Source: Elizabethkingia occulta (lineage in GTDB: Bacteria > Bacteroidota > Bacteroidia > Flavobacteriales > Weeksellaceae). Taken from it: 64,000 nucleotides of DNA. The notes under the pieces were generated by a model. The model saw nothing but the letters and a program-made list of their open reading frames with translations. It was not told the origin of the DNA and searched no databases. The position numbers were made by a program, and so were the translations under genes. This document shows, piece by piece, positions 35,121 through 43,619 of this stretch (its first letter is position 1; each line of letters begins with the position of its first letter). The DNA lies in assembly GCF_002023715.1 (NCBI RefSeq), contig NZ_MAHX01000007.1, forward strand, positions 62,001-126,000, read 5' to 3'.

Positions 35121-35564
35121 GCTGTATTTAGGAAAACAAATATTCAAATCTGGTTTGTTCTGATTGTGGCAGTAGTTGTTATTCCTGCTATACTAATGCT
35201 GGATAAACAAAGTCAGAAATATGTATTAACTATAAGGCTTTTTATGGCTGCTATTTTTGTTATTGGAGCCCTTATAAAACTGATTCTAGGTTATATATTT
35301 CCTGAATTGACATTGAGTGATAAAGGCGTGAAAATCTTCGGTAGAGAACTAATTGTCTGGAATGATATTAAGAGAATAAAAACCGCCGGGTTATATGCCG
35401 GAGATGCGCAGCTAATTATTATCAAGAAAAATAATAAAAGAATAACAGAGGACTTTAAGCGTCTTAATACAAATAGCTATAAGTTGGCATTGATAGTCCG
35501 CTCCTTTGTTAAGAAGTACAAAACAAGAGACGTTCTTTTGCCTCTAAATAATATTAAACAATAA
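35100..35564 (+). CDS. Two-helix membrane protein with PH-like domain
   Basis: A 154-residue protein from the ATG at 35100. Two hydrophobic helices (about 17-35 and 45-65) are followed by about 80 residues resembling a bacterial PH-like domain (LSDKGVKIFGRELIVWNDIKRI), ending in a basic tail. No named family is certain. The open frame extends upstream through the tandem duplication to a TTG at 34905 (219 residues). Because that extension is basic, repetitive and lacks an ATG I prefer the short form, but the long form cannot be excluded. Confidence 0.65.
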   Translation: MNQLPEKAVFRKTNIQIWFVLIVAVVVIPAILMLDKQSQKYVLTIRLFMAAIFVIGALIKLILGYIFPELTLSDKGVKIFGRELIVWNDIKRIKTAGLYAGDAQLIIIKKNNKRITEDFKRLNTNSYKLALIVRSFVKKYKTRDVLLPLNNIKQ

Positions 35565-35627
35565 AACCTGCCCGAAAGCTTACAGGATGAAACCAAAAAA
35601 CATCCCATAGTTTTCAGGCAGGTTTGT
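35565..35627 (+). terminator. Terminator between the PH-like gene and endo F1
   Basis: AAACCTGCC (35565-35573) / GGCAGGTTT (35618-35626), with a further GAAA/TTTC pairing inside a long loop, then a T-rich run on the plus strand (TGTTTTATT). It may also act on the convergent endo F1 transcript. Confidence 0.7.
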
Positions 35628-35653
35628 TTTATTATAAACTACCGTTAGAACTT

Positions 35654-36673
35654 TTACCAGTCCTTAGAATATGGTGTATTGGTATATACCAGTTCATCCC
35701 CGTATAATTCTTTTGCGATAAGTTTAAGTGCAGGAAGCTGGCCTGAAGTAAAATTACTGCGGTTAGGATCCATTGCAAAAATCATATGACCTCCATAACC
35801 TTTTGTCACGATATTTCTCAACGCCTGAGCTGTTGCATATCTACCCTGGTTAAATTCCTGAGAAGACATTACCATGCCTGACTTTGAAAGCCCCGGATAG
35901 TTACTTGCCAAATCGTAGCTGCCACCATAATCATGAATAGCGTAGTCTACATAGCTGCCAGCATTTACACCATCAACAGCAGTAGGGAAAGAAGATGTTC
36001 TGCTGTAAACGTATACAGTTACCAACTTATTTGGCATAGCTTGTTTAGTTTCGTAAGCCAGGCGCGCAGCAGCATTGTTGGACGGTGTTACAAAGCCAGA
36101 AGGAGGTGGAGTCTGATATGCAGAATATTCATCATCGAAAAATACACCATCTAAGTTATACTGGTCGCATGTATTCTTAAGTTCCTGAGCGAATGCTTTT
36201 GCCCGTGCTGTTGAAAGGTTAGCGATGCCCGATCTGTCATGATTTCCTAATATACTCAATATAACTTTTATGCCTTTGTCCTGTAAAGGTTTTAGGTATT
36301 TTGCACGATTGGTTAATAGGTGTTGCACATTGGGATTATTGCTTACAAAAACTTTATCAGTAGCAGCATCGTAATTGATATTAGCAGAAAACAAAACAAC
36401 CATATCCACCAATGGTTTTCCACTATTCTTTAATGTGAAATTCAGATTGTTAAGAGGATTGGTATCATTTACTTCTGTAAAACTGAATAATTTAATATTC
36501 GCTTTTGTTGTACCAGTTACCGCTGCTCTTACTGCAGCATTTGGTGAAATATTACTATTCTCAGAAGAGAGTGAATTGTCTCGTGCACACGATGTCCACA
36601 CAAAAGGAAAAGTCAGGAATACTAAGATATTATTCTTCAGACTGGCCGAAAATTGGTTAATAAATTTTTTCAT
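35654..36673 (-). CDS. endOF1: Endo-beta-N-acetylglucosaminidase F1 precursor (GH18)
   Basis: A 339-residue precursor. The leader contains a hydrophobic segment and WTSC, a lipobox-like site, so it may be lipid-anchored or proteolysed. The known mature enzyme begins after residue 50 (AVTGTTKAN), and 289 residues remain, the known Endo F1 length. The GH18 catalytic motif reads LDGVFFDDEY, with Glu182 equal to Glu132 of the mature enzyme. It cleaves between the two GlcNAc residues of high-mannose and hybrid N-glycans. The sequence is nearly identical to what I remember for E. meningoseptica Endo F1. Upstream, an ATTCCC/GGGAAT repeat lies at 36730-36747. The 240-base gap to the VOC gene holds no other gene. 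Confidence 0.95.
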   Translation of the reverse strand: MKKFINQFSASLKNNILVFLTFPFVWTSCARDNSLSSENSNISPNAAVRAAVTGTTKANIKLFSFTEVNDTNPLNNLNFTLKNSGKPLVDMVVLFSANINYDAATDKVFVSNNPNVQHLLTNRAKYLKPLQDKGIKVILSILGNHDRSGIANLSTARAKAFAQELKNTCDQYNLDGVFFDDEYSAYQTPPPSGFVTPSNNAAARLAYETKQAMPNKLVTVYVYSRTSSFPTAVDGVNAGSYVDYAIHDYGGSYDLASNYPGLSKSGMVMSSQEFNQGRYATAQALRNIVTKGYGGHMIFAMDPNRSNFTSGQLPALKLIAKELYGDELVYTNTPYSKDW

Positions 36674-36913
36674 AGTGATATATTTTATGTTAATTTGGTT
36701 TTTATATTTTGACGGGTGTCATAATATTTATTCCCCTGTTTGGGAATTTTAATATAGATTTACAAGTGTTTCATGTAAAATTATAAATTAATCGTAATAT
36801 TGAATATGAATCAGTGTTAATTTTTTAATTAAGTCAAATATTTGTTGAATTTGTAGTATATATGTAGGGCGTGGTTCCCGTAAATAACCAGAATTAATCA
36901 TAAAAATTTAAAA

Positions 36914-37291
36914 ATGCATATTCATCATATTGCTATTATCTGTTCGGACTATCAGATTTCCAAAAAATTTTATACAGACGTTTTAGGACTAAATATTATC
37001 CGGGAAGTTTACCGTGAAGAAAGAGAATCATATAAACTGGATCTTGCAATAGGAGATCACTATGTGATAGAATTATTTTCTTTTCCCGATCCACCTAAGC
37101 GTCCGTCCAGACCAGAAGCCTGTGGTTTGCGGCATCTGGCCTTTGCGGTAGAAGATATAAACTCCAAAAGAGAGGAATTAATAAAAAAAGGATTGGTATG
37201 CGAAGACATCCGGATTGATGAATTTACCAGTAAAGAATTCTTTTTCACACAGGATCCGGATCAGCTACCGTTAGAATTTTATCAAATCTGA
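36914..37291 (+). CDS. VOC-family metalloprotein (YaeR/glyoxalase-like)
   Basis: A 125-residue vicinal oxygen chelate protein. MHIHHIAIICSDYQISKKFYTDVLGL is the first beta-alpha-beta unit, with a metal-ligand His; LRHLAFAVEDINSKREEL carries the second His and QDPDQLPLEFYQI the Glu. The fit is to the YaeR/SMU1112c glyoxalase-related group, enzymatic role not assigned. A stand-alone start after a long gap. DUF1543 and NTF2-like genes follow, on the same strand with gaps of 46 and 4 bases. Confidence 0.85.
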   Translation: MHIHHIAIICSDYQISKKFYTDVLGLNIIREVYREERESYKLDLAIGDHYVIELFSFPDPPKRPSRPEACGLRHLAFAVEDINSKREELIKKGLVCEDIRIDEFTSKEFFFTQDPDQLPLEFYQI

Positions 37292-37337
37292 TTTTCAGGG
37301 AAGCAGAATATTTCACTATTTTTGCAAAGAAAGAGCT

Positions 37338-37874
37338 ATGAAATTATTCTATGTAATCCTGGGTGCCACTCCTGAAGGAAGAAATATCGAACAGCACGAT
37401 GTATTTTTTGGAATTGCAGAAACACTGGATGAGCTTATTCCTGAAATGAAGGAGTTCTGGAAAGAAGCTAAAATTCATATCGATTGTCATCAGGAAGTAA
37501 AATTTGCAGATGGTTACGAAGTGAAAATTGCGGAAAGAGGTACTCAGAAATCCGAAGACCAGTTATACTTTATTAACCTGGGAGGTTACAAGCCGGGTTT
37601 TTTTGAAGAGTTTCATGAGCAACACCTGATGGTAGGAACTTCGATGGGCGAAATTGTAAAAAGAGTGAAGCAAACCGAGTTCTATCAGCAAATGGGATTT
37701 GCAGGAGCTGTAAGCCATATCGATGACAAGCATGGTGTAGATATCGATGATATCTTTAATGTTAGCGATATTCTCCCAAAGAAAATGAAAGAAAAGTATA
37801 GCATTGTTCTGGAAAAAAGCAACGCTGAAGTTCAGGAAAATGAAATGCATTTAGGCTATTTTAAACTTAAGTAA
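37338..37874 (+). CDS. DUF1543-domain protein
   Basis: A 178-residue protein. LFYVILGATPEGRNIEQHDVFFGIAETLDELIPEM is the DUF1543 signature, repeated in divergent form in the middle (LYFINLGGYKPGFFEEFHEQHLMVG). This two-repeat structure is typical of the family, whose function is unknown. Four bases separate it from the NTF2-like gene. Confidence 0.85.
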   Translation: MKLFYVILGATPEGRNIEQHDVFFGIAETLDELIPEMKEFWKEAKIHIDCHQEVKFADGYEVKIAERGTQKSEDQLYFINLGGYKPGFFEEFHEQHLMVGTSMGEIVKRVKQTEFYQQMGFAGAVSHIDDKHGVDIDDIFNVSDILPKKMKEKYSIVLEKSNAEVQENEMHLGYFKLK

Positions 37875-37878
37875 TATT

Positions 37879-38346
37879 ATGCGCAGCAGCTTCATACTTA
37901 TACTGGGACTAAGTTCTAATTTATTTTTCTCTCAGGTTTCAGAAACCGAAGCTGTGAAAGCCGGAATTAACAAACTCTTTACAGCGATGAAGAACTCCGA
38001 TTCGGCAGGTATTAAATCAAGTTTCACCAAGCAGGCAATTTTACAGACTATAATGAAAAACGGAGAGGTAAAAACGGAAACAATTCCTGCATTTGCCGGA
38101 ACCGTAGCAAAAGCTGTGAAAAATACACTGGAAGAAAGAATCACTTTTTCGGCCATTCACATTGATGGAAATTTGGCGTCTGTATGGACTCCTTATCAGT
38201 TTTATTTTCAAGGGAAATTCTCGCATTGTGGTGTAAACAGTTTTCAGATGATTAAAGAAAATGGAGACTGGAAAATACAGTATATTATAGATACCCGAAG
38301 AAAAGATGGCTGCATTCAGGATGGTAAAACTGAATCTGTAAAATAG
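37879..38346 (+). CDS. Secreted NTF2-like (SnoaL/DUF4440) protein
   Basis: A 155-residue protein with a signal peptide (cut near FFSQ). The NTF2-like fold follows: an N-terminal helix EAVKAGINKLFTAMKNSDSAGIKSSF, then strands ending FHSQM-like CGVNSFQMIKENGDWKIQYIIDTR. Such domains bind small ligands or act as uncharacterised enzymes. No catalytic residues can be assigned. ATG at 37879 follows the DUF1543 gene by four bases. purK follows after 46 bases. Confidence 0.8.
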   Translation: MRSSFILILGLSSNLFFSQVSETEAVKAGINKLFTAMKNSDSAGIKSSFTKQAILQTIMKNGEVKTETIPAFAGTVAKAVKNTLEERITFSAIHIDGNLASVWTPYQFYFQGKFSHCGVNSFQMIKENGDWKIQYIIDTRRKDGCIQDGKTESVK

Positions 38347-38392
38347 GAATATCAATCGACTTATTATAAAAGTAAATCTAATAAAGTAAATA

Positions 38393-39502
38393 ATGAAAAT
38401 AGGAATTTTAGGAGGCGGACAGCTTGGAAGAATGTTGATCCAAAGTGCTCTGAAATATGATGACGAATTTTATACACTAGATCCGGCAGCCGATGCACCA
38501 TGCCACAATATATCCTACTTTACACAAGGAAATTTCAATGATTATCAGACAGTCCTGGATTTTGGAAAAGATAAAGATGTTGTAACTATTGAAATCGAAC
38601 ATGTAAATGCTGATGCTCTGGAAACATTAGAAAGCCAGGGTGTAAAAGTTGTTCCTAATTCAAGAATTATTAAAATCATTCAGCAAAAAATTCTTCAGAA
38701 AGAATTTTACAAAGAAAATAACATCCCAAGCCCGGATTTTCAGACAGTACAAAGTAAATCGGAAATAAGCTTTCCTCTTCCTTTTGTACAAAAAATGAAT
38801 ACCGGCGGTTATGACGGAAAAGGAGTACAGGTAATCCGTACAGAAGATGATCTTCAAAAGCTGTGGGATGCTCCATCTGTATTGGAAAGTCTGGTAGATA
38901 TCGATAAAGAGCTGGCAGTAATTGTAGCCAGAAATGAAGATGGTGAAACCAAAACTTTCCCGGTAACCGAAATGGTGGCAGATCCTAAACTTAATCTGCT
39001 GGATTTCAATATTTGTCCGACAACACTGACTGAGGATATACAAAACCAGATTTCGGCAATTACAGATAAATTTTTGGCAGCAATTAATTCTCCGGGATTA
39101 TTTGCTATAGAATTATTTTTGGATAAAGAAGCTAAGGTTTGGGTAAACGAGACGGCTCCAAGGTTGCACAATTCCGGACACCAAAGTCAGGAAGGAAATG
39201 CTAACTCCCAGTTCGAGCAAATGTACAGAGTTGTAAAAAACTTGCCATTAGCAGATACAGATGCTGTTACCTTTAGTGGAATGCTAAATTTGGTAGGAGC
39301 AGAAGGCTTTTCCGGAAAAGTAGTATATGCAGGATTGGAGGAAGTACTGAGGTTACCTAAAACATATATACACCTGTATGGTAAAACTGAAACCAAACCA
39401 GGAAGAAAAATGGGGCATATTAACGTATTAGCTGAATCCCGTGAGGAACTGATGGAGAAGCTGGTGAAGATAAAAGAAATGGTGCAGGTAATTGCAGAAT
39501 AA
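38393..39502 (+). CDS. purK: 5-(carboxyamino)imidazole ribonucleotide synthase
   Basis: A 369-residue ATP-grasp enzyme. ILGGGQLGRMLIQSA opens the protein, NTGGYDGKGVQVI is the ATP-grasp glycine loop, and VNETAPRLHNSGH the metal site. It carboxylates AIR using bicarbonate and ATP in purine synthesis. Its partner purE is at 42550, about 3 kb away and separated by three unrelated genes, whereas in many bacteria purE and purK are adjacent. Confidence 0.95.
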   Translation: MKIGILGGGQLGRMLIQSALKYDDEFYTLDPAADAPCHNISYFTQGNFNDYQTVLDFGKDKDVVTIEIEHVNADALETLESQGVKVVPNSRIIKIIQQKILQKEFYKENNIPSPDFQTVQSKSEISFPLPFVQKMNTGGYDGKGVQVIRTEDDLQKLWDAPSVLESLVDIDKELAVIVARNEDGETKTFPVTEMVADPKLNLLDFNICPTTLTEDIQNQISAITDKFLAAINSPGLFAIELFLDKEAKVWVNETAPRLHNSGHQSQEGNANSQFEQMYRVVKNLPLADTDAVTFSGMLNLVGAEGFSGKVVYAGLEEVLRLPKTYIHLYGKTETKPGRKMGHINVLAESREELMEKLVKIKEMVQVIAE

Positions 39503-39519
39503 TACAGAAAACTAAAGAT

Positions 39520-40242
39520 TTGGAAAAAACACGTATCAATAAATACCTGTCAGAAGTAGGTTATTGCTCCAGGAGAGCAGCAGATAAGCTACTGGAAGAA
39601 GGCAGAATCACAATAAACGGAAAGCTTCCGGAGATGGGGACTAAGGTCTCGGATGAGGATGAAATCCTTGTGGATGGGGTTTCTATTCGCAAAACGGATG
39701 AAGAGCATGTTTATATAGCTTTCAATAAGCCTGTGGGTATTGTTTGTACAACCGATACTAAGCGTGAAAAGAATAATATTATTGATTATATCAACCATCC
39801 TAAACGTATTTTTCCGATCGGACGACTGGATAAGCCGAGTGAAGGATTGATCTTACTGACATCGGATGGTGATATTGTTAATAAAATCCTGAGGTCAAGA
39901 AATAATCACGGTAAAGAATATCTCGTAAGAGTAAATCAGCCAATAACACCTAAGTTTCTGGATAAAATGAGAAACGGAGTACCTATCCTGGATACGGTTA
40001 CTAAGAAATGTGAAGTAGAGCAGATTGATAATTTTACATTTAGAATTGTTCTTACACAGGGACTTAATCGTCAGATTAGGAGAATGTGCGAGTTTCTGGG
40101 GTATGAAGTGAAAAAGCTGAAACGTATCCGTATTATGAATATCAGACTGGATTTACCGATTGGTAAATGGCGGGATCTAAGTATACAGGAATTGGCAGCA
40201 CTCAATAACCTGCTGGAAGATTCACAAAAAACAACAGATTAA
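39520..40242 (+). CDS. rluF: 23S rRNA pseudouridine synthase (RluF-like)
   Basis: A 240-residue enzyme with an N-terminal S4 RNA-binding domain (RINKYLSEVGYCSRRAADKLLEEGRI) and a pseudouridine synthase domain (IGRLDKPSEGLILLTSDGD has the catalytic Asp; QGLNRQIRRMCEFLGYEV the substrate-binding part). Similar to RluF, which modifies U2604 of 23S rRNA, or RluB. The start is a TTG at 39520 (followed by EKTRINKY); no ATG or GTG is available before the S4 domain, so a TTG start is likely real. Strong terminator after. Confidence 0.9.
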   Translation: MEKTRINKYLSEVGYCSRRAADKLLEEGRITINGKLPEMGTKVSDEDEILVDGVSIRKTDEEHVYIAFNKPVGIVCTTDTKREKNNIIDYINHPKRIFPIGRLDKPSEGLILLTSDGDIVNKILRSRNNHGKEYLVRVNQPITPKFLDKMRNGVPILDTVTKKCEVEQIDNFTFRIVLTQGLNRQIRRMCEFLGYEVKKLKRIRIMNIRLDLPIGKWRDLSIQELAALNNLLEDSQKTTD

Positions 40243-40246
40243 TGAT

Positions 40247-40285
40247 AAAAGAGCACTTGCGGAATTAGACGCAAGTGCTCTTTTT
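40247..40285 (+). terminator. Intrinsic terminator after rluF
   Basis: Perfect 11-bp stem GAGCACTTGCG (40251-40261) / CGCAAGTGCTC (40270-40280) flanked by A4 and T5ATTTT; can function on both strands. Confidence 0.9.
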
Positions 40286-40379
40286 ATTTTGCTCATACCG
40301 AATATATTAATATTACGAAGCAATTTATGTCCTGAAATCAAAAGAAATTAAATATAATTTGTGTCTTGGTGTTAATATA

Positions 40380-41279
40380 TTATGCCAATCTGCGTTCAGA
40401 TTTTGGTTTATAGTTCGTAATGAATACACCGCAGATAATAAGAAATGCTGCTATAATAAACTTAACAGAAATTTCTTCGTCCAAGAGTAACCATCCTAAA
40501 AATATAGCAATAATAGTATTGATATAAGCCAGTATGGAAACCTGTATCGGTGTGATTTTGGTGAGTGCATAGTGAAAAGCGAAAAAAGCAGTCACAGAAC
40601 CAAAAACTGCAAGGTATATCATAGCCGATATACTTTTTAAGGTCCAGTTTCCAAAATTGTAATGGTCTGAAAATATAAAGGCCAGTATAATCTGCACAAC
40701 TCCGGCAAAAGCAAATTGATAAAATAAGTTCAATGAGATATTACCGCTTTGTATATTCATTTTTTTAGTGAAAATCGTTCCTGATGCCCATCCTGAAATG
40801 GCACAAAACATGAGGATAATACCATTTCTGTAGCTTGGATTGGCCAGATCTTTTAATCCGTCCCAGAAAATGAAGATAATCCCAAAGAAACAAATCAGAA
40901 TTCCTGTCATTGCCCGAAAACTGAACTTCTGTAATCCTACAGCCAAACTTCCCAGAAAAACCAAAATAGGGGCACAGGCACTAATCAGAGATGCAAGACT
41001 GCTTGTTACATTTTCCTCAGCAACTGTAGTTAGCCCATTAGCACCTACAAGCATTAGGGTAGAGAAAATAATCTGATATCTTAAATTTTTCCAGCCAATC
41101 CATTTCATTTCTTTCCGGAATATAAGAATTGTCCCCATTATAATTGCGGCCAGAAGCTGGCGTATGCCCGCTACAAACCATCCGGGAATGCTTTCCACTG
41201 CAACACGTATCCCCATAAAAGTAGTTCCCCAGACGATGGCCACCGTCAGAATAGCAAATAGTAATTTATAGTCTCTCAA
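40380..41279 (-). CDS. EamA-family (DMT) transporter
   Basis: A 299-residue protein with ten hydrophobic helices arranged as two EamA repeats (first around 10-140 with IVWGTTFMGIRVAVESIPGWFVAGIRQ, second around 150-290 with FAISGWASGTIF). Drug/metabolite superfamily, probably an exporter; the substrate is not known. Faces away from the hypothetical at 41372 across 92 bases. Confidence 0.88.
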   Translation of the reverse strand: MRDYKLLFAILTVAIVWGTTFMGIRVAVESIPGWFVAGIRQLLAAIIMGTILIFRKEMKWIGWKNLRYQIIFSTLMLVGANGLTTVAEENVTSSLASLISACAPILVFLGSLAVGLQKFSFRAMTGILICFFGIIFIFWDGLKDLANPSYRNGIILMFCAISGWASGTIFTKKMNIQSGNISLNLFYQFAFAGVVQIILAFIFSDHYNFGNWTLKSISAMIYLAVFGSVTAFFAFHYALTKITPIQVSILAYINTIIAIFLGWLLLDEEISVKFIIAAFLIICGVFITNYKPKSERRLA

Positions 41280-41371
41280 AATGGATTGGAATAAAGTATT
41301 GCAAAGATATTATTAGTTTTTATATTTTAGCCTGTAGCAAGTAAATACAAGTGCTGAAAAGATAATTTAAT

Positions 41372-42502
41372 ATGTGGAACCCTTTTAGAAAAAAGAAAAA
41401 AATAAAACATAATAAATACAACTTTGACTTCAAAAGTTTTTATAAGCTTTTTATGTATCTGCAGGAAGAGAATAGTTATGTAGAAACACTGGTGGAAGGG
41501 CAGTATAAAGTCGCAGAAATGATCTGGTATGAAATTCCGAACTCTTATCGGGATAGTGAGACTGATCTGAATGTGTTAAAGAAAAATGGATTTTCTAATT
41601 TTTATGAATTACTGAATAAAGTTCATGAAAAAGCAGAGATTGGTCTTATAGATACAGAGGAATGGTTGAAAAAAGACGCACAATATAATCTTATGCAGTT
41701 CAATTTCCAGACTGATCCTTCTGAAGAAGAACGAAGCTATTTTAAAAGTGCACTCCACAAGTTCTATGTACTTTTCGTAATAGTAGGTGATGGAGAGGAA
41801 ATAAATGCTTATCGTATTTTTTACAAGAGAGGTATGGATTATAGTATTGCAGGCTTACTCAACTCAATTGATATTGTTGATCTTAATAATCCGGATCCTG
41901 AAATAGAGCCAGCTGTAGCTGAACTTGAAAAAGTATTGGCAGCTATGTCTCAGGAAACCGCAGTAGAGATTAATAAAGGCATTACAGATAAATATCCGAA
42001 CGCCAGAGTTTCCAGAGAAATTACATTGCAAGACTTTAAAGACGTTCTGGACTTAGCAAATTACTGGGAGATTGAAGATTTAGAAGAAAAGGCTCAATAT
42101 CTGTATGAGCAGAATTATAGAGATAAAGATGAGCTGATTGCAGAACTGGAGGGAAAAGATGAAGATTGGGAGTATTATGATGATGGTTATTTCCCACTAA
42201 GGTTTGAGATTATTCATGAAGATAATTATTGGTACAGCGACTGGAAATTTGATCCGGAGGATATTGAAGGAATTATCGGAGCATTTTTGGATGAAAGATG
42301 GAATTTCAATTATCCTGAAGAAACATACAGCCACGATCTTTTTCCTTATATACAGAAAGCTTTGGCGGAAAGGGATCTTGAGCTAATGAATATGAATACT
42401 TTAGGAGATTCCTATGGCTTCTTTTTGGTGAAAAAAGAAAATGTTGCACCTCTGCTTAGTCTTTCTGCTAAAATGGCTTTAGGAATAGAGCAATTACAAT
42501 AA
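41372..42502 (+). CDS. Acidic cytoplasmic protein, unrecognised
   Basis: A 376-residue protein with a basic start (MWNPFRKKKKIKHNK) and otherwise acidic, aromatic-rich sequence without signal or membrane segments. The C-terminal third contains YYDDGYFPLRFEIIHEDNYWYSDWKFDPEDIEGIIGAFLD and QKALAERDLELMNM, which read like a small mixed alpha/beta domain. Not identified with a named family. It stands alone between a divergent EamA transporter and purE. Confidence 0.7.
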   Translation: MWNPFRKKKKIKHNKYNFDFKSFYKLFMYLQEENSYVETLVEGQYKVAEMIWYEIPNSYRDSETDLNVLKKNGFSNFYELLNKVHEKAEIGLIDTEEWLKKDAQYNLMQFNFQTDPSEEERSYFKSALHKFYVLFVIVGDGEEINAYRIFYKRGMDYSIAGLLNSIDIVDLNNPDPEIEPAVAELEKVLAAMSQETAVEINKGITDKYPNARVSREITLQDFKDVLDLANYWEIEDLEEKAQYLYEQNYRDKDELIAELEGKDEDWEYYDDGYFPLRFEIIHEDNYWYSDWKFDPEDIEGIIGAFLDERWNFNYPEETYSHDLFPYIQKALAERDLELMNMNTLGDSYGFFLVKKENVAPLLSLSAKMALGIEQLQ

Positions 42503-42549
42503 GCTTTCCTTTCAATTTCATTATCTTTGACCATCTAAAAAAAGTAAAC

Positions 42550-43053
42550 ATGATCGGAATTATTATGGGAAGTCAGAGCGACTTACCAATTATGGAACAG
42601 GCAGCCAATTTTCTTAATGATTTAGGTATTCCATATGAACTGACTGTGGTTTCTGCACACAGAACACCAGAACGTATGTTCGAATATGCTAAGTCTGCAA
42701 AACAGAGAGGTCTGCAAGTAATTATTGCCGGAGCAGGAGGTGCAGCACACCTTCCGGGAATGGTGGCAAGCTGTACAACCCTTCCGGTAATCGGAGTTCC
42801 AATATTATCCAGTAATTCTATAGACGGATGGGATTCAGTATTGTCTATTCTGCAAATGCCGGGTGGTATTCCGGTAGCAACAGTTGCATTGAATGGAGCT
42901 TTAAATGCTGGTATTTTAGCCGCTAAAATAATAGGGAGCTCAGATGAGCAGATAGCAGAAAAATTACAGCAATATCAGGATACATTAAAAGATAAAGTTT
43001 TAGGAACTGTGGATGTGATTAAAGCACAGCATCCTAACCACTACGATCTTTAA
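42550..43053 (+). CDS. purE: N5-carboxyaminoimidazole ribonucleotide mutase
   Basis: A 167-residue class I PurE. IIMGSQSDLPIMEQAA, VSAHRTPERM and IAGAGGAAHLPGMVAS are diagnostic for the CO2-shifting mutase. It acts after PurK. TATCTTTG at 42522-42529 is a perfect -7 element 21 bases before the ATG, although no good -33 TTG is present. Confidence 0.95.
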   Translation: MIGIIMGSQSDLPIMEQAANFLNDLGIPYELTVVSAHRTPERMFEYAKSAKQRGLQVIIAGAGGAAHLPGMVASCTTLPVIGVPILSSNSIDGWDSVLSILQMPGGIPVATVALNGALNAGILAAKIIGSSDEQIAEKLQQYQDTLKDKVLGTVDVIKAQHPNHYDL

Positions 43054-43136
43054 TTTTTGTCCTTTTTCGAAAAAAAATAATCCAAATTAGACTTTTTAGC
43101 ACGGTTCTTGTCTTTAAGGCCGGAAATATAAATTCT

Positions 43137-43505
43137 ATGAAAAAAATACTTGCAGTTAGTAAACTATTTGTGGCCGGATTAGGACTTTTTGTACTTCAGC
43201 AGTGTAACGTACAAAAGACAGCTAAAGAGAGCAATGCCGAAACATTTTTAATTGCTTCAAAACAAGTTGACTGTACTGGTGTAGGAAAGCAAAAATGCTA
43301 TTTGGTAAAAGAAGGAGATGCTAAAATCTGGAGTTATATGTATCAGTCCGTTGAAGGATTTACTTATGAACCAGGATACGAATATGTATTGAAAGTGAAA
43401 AAAGAAAAAGTAGCTAATCCACCTGCGGATGCTTCTTCTATAAGATATATTCTGGAGAAAGTAGTTTCAAAAAAACAGAAAATATCAGAAGATTTACCTC
43501 AATAA
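43137..43505 (+). CDS. DUF4377 lipoprotein
   Basis: A 122-residue lipoprotein: hydrophobic leader, then LQQC (lipobox) and two more Cys (DCTGVGKQKC). SYMYQSVEGFTYEPGYEYVLKVKKE is the DUF4377 core, a family in Bacteroidota and Proteobacteria often linked with META-domain proteins. Unknown role at the outer membrane. A clear terminator follows. Confidence 0.8.
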   Translation: MKKILAVSKLFVAGLGLFVLQQCNVQKTAKESNAETFLIASKQVDCTGVGKQKCYLVKEGDAKIWSYMYQSVEGFTYEPGYEYVLKVKKEKVANPPADASSIRYILEKVVSKKQKISEDLPQ

Positions 43506-43527
43506 ACAGAAAAACAACATCAATAAT

Positions 43528-43566
43528 TATGGCGTACTGTGTAAAATAGTACGCCATATTTTTTTC
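43528..43566 (+). terminator. Intrinsic terminator after the DUF4377 gene
   Basis: TATGGCGTACT (43528-43538) / AGTACGCCATA (43548-43558), nine-base loop, then TTTTTTTC. Perfect stem. Confidence 0.88.
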
Positions 43567-43619
43567 TTTTTAAACTCAACTCCCTAACTTCGTAGGGTTT
43601 TTTACAAAAACTAATATTT

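Noticed and set aside
36730-36747. ATTCCC/GGGAAT repeat upstream of endo F1 as an operator
   Set aside because: Only 6-bp arms with a six-base spacer; too weak to list separately, though noted in the endo F1 entry.
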